Shown piece by piece: positions 33,976-44,361 of a stretch of DNA of 64,000 nt. The stretch is from Pilatotrama ljubarskyi. Its lineage: Eukaryota > Basidiomycota > Agaricomycetes > Polyporales > Polyporaceae. The DNA is taken from positions 111,173 to 175,172 of the forward strand of contig MU277735.1 in assembly GCA_022385805.1 (NCBI GenBank), written 5' to 3'. Under the pieces are notes generated by a model, which saw nothing but the letters and a program-made list of their open reading frames with translations, was not told the origin of the DNA and made no database searches. Position 1 is the stretch's first letter, and every line of letters starts with the position of its first letter. The translations under genes and the position numbers were made by a program.

Positions 33976-35487
33976 ATGTCTTTCCTCACTCCCGCTCCAC
34001 CGCCTCCGACCAAACTCGGTCGTCACCGCGTCCTATCCAAGCTCGCCGGTATCCATGTCTCCCCGATATGCCTTGGGGGCGGAAACATTGGTGATCAATG
34101 GCATAAGATCGGCGTAGGCGCTATGAACAAGGAGAGCAGCTTCAAGCTGCTCGACGCGTTCTACGAGGCCGGAGGAAACTTCATTGATACGGCGAACAAC
34201 TATCAGGACGAGACGTCCGAGATGTTCATCGGCGAGTGGATGGAGCAGCGCGGGATCCGCGACCAGATGGTTATCGCGACGAAGGTTGGGCGGTGCCATA
34301 ACATGTGTTCGTGCATACGCTGATGCGTTCTTGCTCGCAGTACACGAGCCCCTACAAGTTGCACCGGGACGACATCAAGCAGAAGACGTCCTACGTGGGC
34401 AACAACCTCAAGTCTATGCGTGTCTCGGTCGACGAATCCTTGATAAAGCTTCGCACGTCGTACATTGACATCTTCTACGTCCATTGGGTACGCATGTCGG
34501 CGTTTGACCGAAGAAGCGTGTACTGTACTGACCTGACCCGCATGAGGTAGTGGGACTGGGATACCAGTATCGAGGAAGTAATGAACGGTCTGCACAACCT
34601 CGTCGTCGCCGGCAAGGTCCTGTACCTGGTACGAAAGATGTTTATGTCTCTACCTCCTTTTCGCGGCTGATGCAGGATGGTCCAGGGCATCTCCGACGCG
34701 CCAGCCTGGGTCGTGTCTCGCGCAAACACCTATGCGCGTCTGACTGGGAAGACCCCGTTTGTTGTCTACCAGGGCGCTTGGAGCATTCTGCAGCGCGACC
34801 TTGAACGCGAGGTCATACCAATGGTGAGGGAAGAGGGCATGGCTATCGCTCCCTGGAACGTCCTTGCTGGTGGCAAGATCCGGACGGACGAGGAGGAAGA
34901 GCGGCGTCGCCAGACTGGAGAGAAGGGTACGGTCTGCGTTTCACTACCTGATGAATGTGAGGCTGAGATCCCGCCCTGTGTGCTAGGTCGCACTATGTTT
35001 GGCCCGGATTGGGAACGTAACGAGACCGAGAAGAAGGTCGCCAAGGTCCTCGAAGAAGTTGCCTCTGAGGTCGGCGCGTCCAACATCCAAGCTGGTGAGT
35101 AACCAGGCTAAATATCGCCCTCCTGTATGCGCGACTCATGCCTGTTACCCTATATGCAGTCGCCATCGCATATGTCATGCAGAAGGTTCCATACGTCTTC
35201 CCGATCGTTGGCGGCCGGAAAGTCGAGCAGCTCAAGGCGAACATCGAAGCTCTCGACGTTGTCCTAACGGAAGATCAGATCAAACGACTCGAGAGCGCGG
35301 TGCCCTTCGATCTCGGTTTCCCGTTGAATTTCATCGTGAGTCTTTTCAAATTCTGGTGGCTTCGAACGAAAGCCCTTATTGAGCATAGGGTGACGGCACG
35401 AGCTACCCTCCCTTCGGCTTCCGCTCGGCGGGCACCTTCGACAAGTGGCCTGTTGCCCAAGCCATCCGTCCCGAACGTTCCCAGTGA
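33976..35487 (+). CDS. Aldo-keto reductase, AAD type (copy 2)
   Basis: Tandem paralogue of copy 1, 385 residues. Exons 33976-34284, 34341-34487, 34551-34628, 34686-34926, 34987-35094, 35160-35335, 35389-35487. Exon lengths are 309, 147, 78, 241, 108 and 176 nt, the same as in copies 1 and 3; only the last exon varies. The tetrad residues (D, Y, K and H at the same positions) are kept. The C-terminus is the full GDGTSYPPFGFRSAGTFDKW form. Parts of the first intron still resemble copy 3 (CCATAACAT and GCTCGCAG), so copies 2 and 3 look like the more recent pair. Near the P-loop-like cofactor region nothing appears broken. Confidence 0.92.
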
Positions 35488-35544
35488 ATAGGTATCTCAG
35501 CAGGCTGTCGCACGAGGGGCATTAGCCCGTGCTTCCCTCCTGAA

Positions 35545-35754
35545 CAGGCCAGGAATTTGAACTGAACTGGACTCCTGTCGACAACCTGGTTACCAGCCTG
35601 GTTCAGGTCCGGAATCTGGATAAGTAAATCTACTTATCGATAAGAAACGCGATGAATGCGGCGCTTTGTGTTCTATTGTCTGGATTCCTAGACTGGCTCC
35701 GGACCAGAACCAGGAGAACAATTCACCCCATTTCCCCTGCCTATTCCAGGCCAG
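35545..35754. repeat. Nested imperfect inverted repeats, MITE-like
   Basis: Outer arms 35545-35556 (CAGGCCAGGAAT) and 35743-35754 match inverted at 10 of 12 bases. Inner arms 35597-35613 (CCTGGTTCAGGTCCGGA) and 35698-35714 match inverted at 16 of 17. A palindrome TTATCGATAA lies between them. Size and symmetry resemble a small non-autonomous DNA element, but no clear target-site duplication was identified. Confidence 0.4.
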
Positions 35755-36880
35755 AGCATGGGCCATTGCCCCTCGTGTCGTTACCTAGTTTCTGCGCAGC
35801 CCCTTCTGTGACTGCGTCTGTATAGGCGATCGGAATCCAGAGTTTTGTACTTCACGACGACCGTGTACATGTGAGGTTTCTTACTGTAAAAGCCGCTCTT
35901 AAAAGACGGTCTGCTGCCCGGCTGCCACAAGGCTCGGCTATGGTCGCATCTTGGGCACCGAGCCTACGTTTAGCTGAACCTGCACTTCGATCCGTCCCAA
36001 AGATGCATTCGCGGGAGCGGGGAACAGACAATCCATTCATCAGAGAATAGTATGGCTGTGGCGGCGGTATTGCCAAGTCGAGAGTCTCGAACTCCGAGTT
36101 CATGTCTTCGCAAACCTTCTGTATCTCTCCATCGAGATGATGTTACAGAGCTCCGGTAGCCCCGGTTCTACTCCTGTAGTGAAGTTCCAACGAGCCATAG
36201 ACGTCAGCACATGTATATACACAGCAGCTTATAGGTGAATCAGCACTGGCAGCGCGTCTAGCCCGTCAATAGTAGCTCAATTAGCGTATAAATTAGGCAG
36301 GTTCGCAGGTGGCAGGAGGTACTCATTATGCTGCCCATCAGCTGGTCCAAAGGTTCTGCGAGACTACTGCGATACATGGAGCAGCTGGCGAAGAGGCCGC
36401 CTTATTCCCTGTTTGAATACAGAGGCTATTGCGCAGCACAGAGCCTGGCCAGGCGTTGAAGCGGTCGCGCACGACCGGGAGTGGGCCGACCGGTTGAGCT
36501 GTTACATACAACAACTTACGGCCCGCGATGCCAGTGTTCGCGCGCACTCAGGCTGTGCTAATCAGGTATTGAGTTCTCATTTCTTTCCCTCACGGCGAAT
36601 CACTAACTTGAATATAATCATGGCGACTTCAACTTCCTTCACTCGCACCCCTCTCACGCTGTGACCCATGCATGTATACGGCCGCAGCCTGGAACGATGT
36701 ATCAGCGCCGGGCATCGGGCAAATAGGTGGGTCAAGCTGCGGCTACGCGGCTACAACGCAACGGTCATTCCCGATCGGCCTTTCGTCCTTGGATGCCGCC
36801 TCGCTGTCGCACTTCTTCAGTGTGTCCGGCATGGCCTTGACGCTGCCTCGATCGCCTAGACGCCTTGATGGCTGAGAGGA

Positions 36881-36887
36881 TATAAAG
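36881..36887 (+). promoter_or_regulatory. TATA box of reductase 3
   Basis: TATAAAG, 96 nt before the ATG at 36977, the same spacing as in copy 2. Confidence 0.6.
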
Positions 36888-36976
36888 CGAGCTCTCTGAA
36901 CCACGTAGGACACCACCGCAGCCTCCGGCTCATATATTCTCTACTCACTCAGTACCTTTTCGAAGCGTCGCTCAGC

Positions 36977-38494
36977 ATGTCCATCTTCAAACCCGCTCCC
37001 CCGCCCGCGACCAACCTTGGTCGTCACCGTGTTCTCTCCCCGCTCGCCGGTATTCATGTCTCGCCCCTCTGCCTCGGCGGGATGAGCGTCGGCGACCAAT
37101 GGGACAAGATCGGGATGGGCGCCATGAACAAGGAGACCAGCTTCCAGCTGCTCGACGCGTTCTACGAGGCCGGAGGCAACTTTATCGACACGGCGAATAA
37201 CTACCAGAACGAGACGTCTGAGATGTTCATCGGCGAGTGGATGGAGCAGCGCGGGATCCGCGACCAGATGGTCATCGCGACGAAGGTTCGGCCGCGCCAT
37301 AACATTTATCTGTGCATATGCTGAGGAATTCTGCTCGCAGTACACGAGCCCGTTCAAGTTGCACCGCGACGACATCAAGCAGAAGACGTCTTACGTCGGG
37401 AACAACCTCAAGTCGATGCACATCTCCGTCGAGCAGTCTCTACAGAAGCTGCGCACGTCGTACATCGACATCCTCTATGTCCACTGGGTATGTCGTTTTC
37501 AGCGCTACTGCTCTACGTACAAAGTTCCTGATTGGTGCGTGATAGTGGGACTGGGATACCAGCATTGAGGAGGTCATGAACGGCCTTCATAACCTGGTGG
37601 TCTCAGGCAAGGTCTTGTACTTGGTAAGCAACGTCTCACACTACTGAATCCCATGGCCAAATGCTGATAGCGGTTTATTTAGGGCGTATCGGACACCCCC
37701 GCTTGGATTGTCTCTCGTGCTAACACCTATGCCCGCCTTACCGGCAAGACGCCCTTCGTCGTCTACCAGGGAGCCTGGAGCGTACTGCAACGCGACCTGG
37801 AGCGCGAGATCATTCCCATGGTGCGGGCCGAGGGCATGGCCATCGCCCCCTGGAACGTTCTCGCCGCTGGCAAGATCCGCACGGACGAAGAAGAGGAGCG
37901 GCGTCGCCAGACGGGCGAGAAGGGTAAGTTTACTGTTCACGTACAAAGCACACGCGGGTCCTCACGGTTGTACATTCGCAGGCCGCGCCGTATTCAGCCC
38001 GAGCTGGGAGCGTAACGAGACGGAGAAGAAAGTCGCCAAGGTGCTCGAGGGTGTCGCCGCCGAGGTCGGCGCGTCGAACATCCAGGCCGGTCAGTCGCCA
38101 CACTCTCGTGCTATCCTCCAATAGACCGCTGATACCTCCGGCGTTTCGCACAGTCGCCATCGCGTATGTCATGCAGAAGGTGCCCTACGTGTTCCCGATC
38201 GTCGGCAGCCGCAAGGTCGAGCAGCTCAAGGCGAACATCGAGGCGCTCGACATCGTCCTCACGGACGAGCACATCAAGCGCCTCGAGAGCGCGGTGCCCT
38301 TCGACACCGGTTTCCCTACGAACTTCATCGTGAGTTTGATCCTATTGTGGTGTGTCTCGACAAGAGAGTTGACTGACGCCCAAAACCCATAGGGCGACGG
38401 CACGGAGTACCCTCCCTTCGGCTTGCGCATGGCAGGCACCTTCGACAAGTGGCCTCAGGCGCAAGCTCTCCGCCCCCAGTCGCGTTCTCAGTGA
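36977..38494 (+). CDS. Aldo-keto reductase, AAD type (copy 3)
   Basis: Third tandem paralogue, 386 residues. Exons 36977-37285, 37341-37487, 37546-37623, 37683-37923, 37982-38089, 38154-38329, 38393-38494. Catalytic residues are retained ([18 protein letters not shown]). The cofactor-binding end reads [19 protein letters not shown], where copies 1 and 2 have GGRKVEQ. Its C-terminus [20 protein letters not shown] is of the same full form as copy 2. Codon choice is more GC-rich at third positions than in copies 1 and 2, which could reflect stronger expression; this is inference. Confidence 0.92.
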
Positions 38495-39138
38495 ACGATG
38501 TGCGCCGGCCGTCGTGTAATCGCGGCAGAACCAATGCCTGTACCATAGTTGATGGCGATCTTCAGTTCGTCAGTGATCGAGGTGAATGCCATATGATATC
38601 CGCGCCGGTGTTTTTTTCGCTGCAGAGTGCGCTTCGAGTTACAGAGATGTCCTCTCCGCTCTAGCGGAGCATGATAGGTGCGCCTCTGGCTGACCGGCAC
38701 ATCGACGAGTTCTACCATCATCGGAAGCTGCAGGACACGAAACATCGTGAAGTTGCGGGGGTAGCCGGCCTTCATACCAACGGTCCGCCGCACCCCATCC
38801 TCAGTTAACCCAGGCTCATGGCTAAGTACATATCTCGAGAAGAAGTGGTACCATGGGGAAAGGGTGTTACTGCGTGTACCCGGGGAGACCGAGTTGCATC
38901 TCTTCCACCAGCATAGCGACGCACCAGCTGCTCGACTTCAATTCATAATCCATCCGTAGCTCCCGAAAAGATGATAGTACTGTAAGTTTCGCGAGGAACC
39001 AGTTGCGCTATGGGGCACTTCCAATACATTTAAAGCCTCGCGCATGGCGAGCGGTGTGTCTCACACCGATTTACTTACCCTGAGGTGCGTGGGGAAGGTC
39101 GGGGACGGACCAGCGTTCCGCGCCGCAATTTGCAGCGT
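38495..39138. other. Intergenic, no gene seen
   Basis: About 640 nt downstream of reductase 3 with only short unrecognised frames. Confidence 0.5.
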
Positions 39139-39563
39139 TCAACGATCGACGTCGAGGGAAAGGGCGAGCCTGTCGACTAGCGTCGTAGCGAGGCTTGGTC
39201 CGAAGTTGGTCGGTTCGGCATGGCTCCCTTGATGACGTCTGCGTATGACAAGCAAGCCAATAGCGAAGATCGCCAGAAGAGCCATACCGCCAAAAGTACT
39301 AAGACCCCAGAGCCAAAAGCGAGAACATGGCACCGAATGCTGGTCTGAAAGGAACCCAGTCGGTCAAGGCGATACAGTGAGCACCGCAGTCAGCCAGACT
39401 CACCCCGCGCTTCCGCCGTAGATTGAGTAGGTTGTGTGACGCTCTGGGCACAGCTCACGACGGGCGCTCCGGGATTTCGGCGCTTAGGGTGACTTACAGG
39501 GTACTTATGTAAATGCGCACGGCGGTGGTCTAAGAAACGGCTTCCTCGCACGATCGCCTTCAT
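39139..39563 (-). CDS. Candidate small single-pass membrane protein
   Basis: Tentative gene of 103 residues; not recognised. Exons 39563-39498, 39443-39404, 39344-39139. Two introns have good GTAAGT/CCCAG and GTGAGT/TTCAG ends and keep a continuous frame. The last exon encodes one strong membrane segment (GGMALLAIFAIGLLVI) followed by RRRH, as in a type I anchor with a cytosolic basic stop, and an uncharged Ser/Thr/Gln-rich stretch precedes it. No signal peptide is clear. The coincidence of splice sites and frame is the only evidence, so this could be a chance model or a fragment of a decayed gene. Confidence 0.25.
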
Positions 39564-40376
39564 GAGGAGACGTCGAATGGCGCACGGGGCGGCGAGTAGA
39601 GTATATCAATCCGAAGGCGTTTGAGGTCATTGCGTGTTTCTATAGAGGTCATGGTCAGTGTCACCGACGTCGACGTCCTCCCACCTGTCTCCTCTGCAGG
39701 GTTCAACATAACCGGGTACCCTCAAAATCCTCACAGGAGTTCCCCGGGGCGGCGCCGAGTGCAGAGGTGCGTTATTGCGTCCCCTGACCTCACCGAGGGG
39801 GGTCGACGACACGAAACGCACCCCGCGGTCCGCCTCTGTCCAAATGCGGTTTATCCGCCCCCCGCCAAGTGACGTCCCCCGGCGAGAGGCACACCGGACC
39901 AGATTATCGCAGCCCATGTGCGCATTGCGCACGCGAGAAAAAGCCACCGCAGAGCAGCCTCGCGGAAGCATACCTTAGCCCGCATGAGCTCCAGGCGTCC
40001 GCCGCGCCCGCCATGTGCGTCGGGACCGAAGTACTCTCCATTCCCGAGGCGGGCAGCGACCTGGGGGAGCGAGCCAAAGGCAAAATCGGTGAAAATAATT
40101 TGTGCCGTACAAGTCGATCGTACGGTCCCTGGGTGCTCGGGCCCGCCCTCCTATAATACAGGCAGATCGGGCGAGCGATTGCCTCGGATTAGATGCCTCC
40201 CCCTGAGTGTGTAACGTACTTTGGTTCTCCCGGCTGCTCGCGCACGCGTGCGTACCGCCGTCGGCGGAGGCCGCAGCGGTGCCGGCGCACGACGATTCGC
40301 TCTCGGGACCGACGCCCCCGGAATGCTCTCTCCACCTCCTACTCGGTACCGAAGTGCGGCGTCAAATTCCAGGGCC
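39564..40376. other. Intergenic, no gene seen
   Basis: About 800 nt, GC-rich, beyond the 3' end of ILV3. Nothing recognised. Confidence 0.5.
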
Positions 40377-42801
40377 TCAGGCGTCGGTGATACAGCCCCT
40401 ACTCGCGTCCTCGACGAGCTTGACGTATTTGTACAGCGTGCCTTGCGAGACCTTGAGCGGCGGCGCGGTCCAGGCGGCGCGGCGCCGCTCGAGCTCGTCG
40501 GCCGGGACTTGCAGCTCGATCGTGTTCTTCACTGCGTCCACGGAAATAATGTCTCCGTCGCGGACGAGGGCGATCGGGCCTCCGACTTGCGCTTCAGGGA
40601 CGACGTGCCCGATGCAGAAGCCGTGCGAACTGCGTCAGGAGAATTATTAGTGAGCGGGCGCGCGACAGGGGAGCGAATAGTGGCGAGCAGACGGTGGTGG
40701 TGAACGATGACGAAGAAAAAACGTACCCGCCGCTGAATCTGCCGTCCGTCAGACACGCAACGTCGTGTCCGAGCCCTGCACCCATGATCAGACTGGTGGG
40801 CTTGAGCATCTCGGGCATGCCTACAAAGAATGGGTAAAGGAGAGTCGTCAGTCAGTGCCACAAATTCAAGAGTATCGCCGCGGACGTACCGGGACCGCCC
40901 TTCGGGCCGAGATAGCGGAGTACGACGACGGTCTTCTCCCCTTTCTTGATCGACCCGCTCTCAACGGCCGCGACGAAGTCGTCCTCCGTGTCGAACGTGC
41001 GGGCCTTCCCGGTGAAACCAAGCCCCTCCTTGCCCGTAATCTTCGCGACCGCGCCACCAGGCGCGAGGTTGCCTCTCAGGATACTGCGCAGGGCACGAAG
41101 GCGTGAGCGTTTTGCCACACACGCTCGAAACGGGGTGCGTACCGCAAGTGGCCCGTCTCCTTAATCGGCTTCTCCAGGGGCCGAATAACGTCCTGCCGGC
41201 TGAACTCAAGTTCCCCGTGCTCGTGCGTCCATCGATCCAGGTTCTCGCCGAGCGTGCGGCCGGTCACGGTCATATTGTTTCCGTCGATCAGGTTGTTCTT
41301 GAGGAGATATGCGAGGACCTCTGTGACCGTCACGCCAATGATCAATATTTCTTAGTTTATAGCCAAGGCAACGGGGAGGTTCCGTACTCGGGATGCCGCC
41401 GATTCTGTACACGTCCACCATGACGTATTTACCGCTGGGCTTGAGGTCCGCGATGAAGGGTACACGGTCCGAGACGTTCTGGAAGTCCTCCAGCGTCAGG
41501 TTGATACCGACGGAGTGAGCAATGGCGATGAGGTGGAGGACGGCATTTGTCGAGCCGCCGAGAATCATCGTCAGGACCTGACGAGGACGAATAAGCCGTA
41601 TTCAGGCACCATATAACTGGGAAGAGGACATACCATGGCGTTTTCGAAGGCCGAGCGCGTCATGATGTCTCTAGGCAGGATGTTCTTCTCCAGGAGGTTC
41701 CGCATTGCCGCGCCGGTCGACTCGCACTCCCTGAGCTTCTCGGGGAACTCTGCAGGGAACGACGAAGAACCAGGAAGCGTCATGCCCATAGCCTCCGCTG
41801 CACTGGCCATTGTATTCGCCGTGTACATCTACGGTGGATGGATTAGCTCCTGCCGCCTTCGTACGACGTAAAACGCACTCACTCCGCCGCAGGCCCCAGG
41901 ACCGGGGCACGCATGTCGGATCGTCTTGTACCGTTCCCGCTCAGCTTCCTCGGTCTTCCCTGCTTCTAGGTACTTGCCGTAGGCCTGGAACGCGGACACG
42001 AGGTCCAGCTGAGGCGCGCCTTCGCACGAGCCGGGACGAATAGTACCACCGTAGACCATCAGGCCAGGCCTGTTGAGCCTTCCCACTACGACGGAGCGTC
42101 AGACATGCAAAGGATGATGCATTTGGTGACAGTACGTACAAGCCATCAAGACGCCGGGCATGTTCTTGTCGCACCCCGGAACGACGACCATGCCGTCCAG
42201 CCAATGGCCGCCGGCGGCCGTCTCCACCTGGTCCGCAATCAGGTCGCGGGACTGGAGGGAGTAGGTCATGCCCTTGGTTCCCATGCTGATACCGTCGCTA
42301 TGATATCTCATGTTTGAACGCTGTGGCTGAGATGTGGCGGCAACTGCACGCACCTGACGCCGACGGTACCGAACTGGTAGCCAATGATTCCGGCGTCTTG
42401 GAGGGACTTTTTGATGTGCTGTCCGAGCCCGAGCAAGTGCTTGTTGCATCTGGAGGGGCGTAAGTACATGTTTGGAGGCTAGAGATAGCCATACGCACGG
42501 GTTGCCCTCATACCTTCGACCAGTTAGCTGCACCGCTTGCAATCTACAGAAGACGCGTCACTCACCAAACGCTTGCTACCCCGACCATCGCCTTATCAAA
42601 GTCCTCATCGCTCTGGACGCCATCGGTGTCGTAGAGCATGGCCTGACTTGCTCCCTGCGTCTTTGGCTTGGTGACCGTCCGGCTATACCGGTTCATGATG
42701 GGCTTTTCGCTGCATGTCGCCGCAGACGTCGAGAGCAGCCTGCGGGTGGTCCTCTTGAGGACACCGCGGGCAGGGAGAGCAGCAGCGTTCCAGGAATGCA
42801 T
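40377..42801 (-). CDS. ILV3: Dihydroxy-acid dehydratase
   Basis: Iron-sulphur enzyme of valine, leucine and isoleucine synthesis, mitochondrial; 603 residues. Exons 42801-42566, 42513-42499, 42449-42354, 42297-42140, 42085-41883, 41828-41634, 41577-41388, 41320-41143, 41083-40890, 40820-40727, 40629-40377. An Arg/Ser-rich import signal ([20 protein letters not shown]) precedes [20 protein letters not shown]. Cluster-binding motifs [16 protein letters not shown] and PGPGACGG are present, and [28 protein letters not shown] and [10 protein letters not shown] mark the rest of the active site. Exon 2 is just 15 nt and carries the YEGNP residues before the first cluster cysteine. All phases agree. 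Confidence 0.96.
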
Positions 42802-44361
42802 GGTGGCGGCGAGCAGTCTCGGCGATAGCACAGTCCACCGTCTCAGCCTCAGTCTCAGTCTCGCACACCGAGTCAATCGCTTCCAAAGCACGAGTCACCC
42901 ATTGGCTGTGACCGTCTTCACGTGCACCGTGACACTTTCCATGCATGCGCGACTGCACGCATCCTTGCACCGCTTCGGCGTTCGTCCGAGATCTGCCCGT
43001 GGAGATCTCGATGCCCGCCCCCAGTCCCTGCGCCGTAAAGTCAAATTGCAGCCGGAACCGTCGTCCCAGCGTGCGGATGTTTCACGTTCAGGCACCGTGC
43101 ATGCTACGTAGGTTCGTCCAGCATAATGAAAAACGGCGCTTCGCCTGCGCCAAGCTCGCAAAACTCGCAGTTGTGAACGCAAAGGAGCCGGAGGAGTCCG
43201 TCGAGCCTCCGCGCCGCCGTGCCGGCGCGCTGTGACCCGATATCAGCGAGCAAGCGCGGCTCCCACGATCCAGATCGAGATAGCGTTCTGCGCAAACCGG
43301 GCGATATCCCCCAAAAGTTCAGGACCCGACCGACCTGATCGAGCCTATCGGAACGCGCACCGGTGACAGCGTACCATGTGCCAGAGCCTGTTTCTACCCA
43401 AAGTGCGCCACCTCCGTAACCCATTGCGCCGTCCAAGAGGGGCATCGCTCCCGACCGCGCCCGCCGCACAGGAGCCCGCTCGCCGCTCGCGTGCGCCCCC
43501 GGGGGCGCAAGCGCGGCCGATGTTACCGGGGGCGCGGGGCCGCATGCACAAATACAGCAGCAGCCTCCTAGGGGCCAAGTATATTGCCAGTCACGCCGAT
43601 CGTGTTTCGGCTCGACAGTGTGACCGTGACCCATTCTTGCAGCAGCGCGACTGTGCTTAACCGGCGCGCACAGATCATCGCTGTGGTGAATTTCCACCCC
43701 GACAAATCAGCGTCCCTCTCGAGTGCGATGACAACCGCGCCTTCTCCACCCCGTCGGGCATCCAGGTGGACAGAATGACGACAGTGCGCACTGCACGCCG
43801 AGCACGCTAGATAGCGCGTGTCGTCAGTGGCCGTCAGGACGCTCGGGTGTGAGGCGTCGCAATAACAACCGCGGAGCGGGGCTACCTGAGTGTCGGTGTC
43901 GGAGTGTGGCTGACATCGATCGTTTCTTGACTGCATCCCCGTAAACACCAGCGCTTGCCGGTACCGCGATCTGGAAAGTCTGCTATGCACCCCGGCTCTC
44001 GCCCGGCGCGTCGTCGTTCGAGGGCTCACGATTTGCGCCCGCCCCCTGGCCTCCAGTGCAGCGGAAGCAAACTCTCTCGGGTCGACCTTTTCAGCGGCGC
44101 AGAGACGGGGGCACCGCTGTGAAGGGTACCCGTTTATCTCCTGCCCCTCTTTTCCTGTTGAAAGACAAACTTACCCCGTCCGTCCAAGATCGCGCTTCTC
44201 CCCGATATACCCCTGCGGCATATGGGCTCTGTATTCTTCACCGTCATCTTCACTGCTGCTGCTGCCGCCGCCGCCTTGCGCGCCGTCTGGAGATATCGTC
44301 TTTAGTAGTAGCCGCGTCTAAAGCCACTGTAGAAGAGGACGCCCACGTTACCACAACCGGC
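42802..44361. other. Divergent intergenic region, ILV3 / zinc-cluster regulator
   Basis: About 1.5 kb, very GC-rich. It holds a 197-codon minus-strand frame (43104-43697) without recognisable domains. An open frame also runs from 44056 into the next gene, but without an ATG in that part. Confidence 0.5.

Larger units (their letters stand above)
35488..36976. other. Spacer between reductases 2 and 3
   Basis: About 1.5 kb, twice the spacer between copies 1 and 2. It contains a nested inverted-repeat structure (35545-35754) and the copy 3 promoter; no gene seen. Confidence 0.5.

Noticed and set aside
34629..34685. Frame break in reductase 2 at exon 4
   Set aside because: At first the exon seemed to start at the AG of 34674, which breaks frame, but the AG at 34684-34685 restores it and matches the other copies.
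43104..43697. 197-codon minus-strand frame upstream of the zinc-cluster regulator
   Set aside because: Long only because the region is GC-rich with few stops; no domain, no splice-linked continuation and an unlikely composition.
44056..44361. Upstream extension of the zinc-cluster regulator
   Set aside because: The frame is open but has no ATG before 44362, so translation from there is unlikely without another exon.
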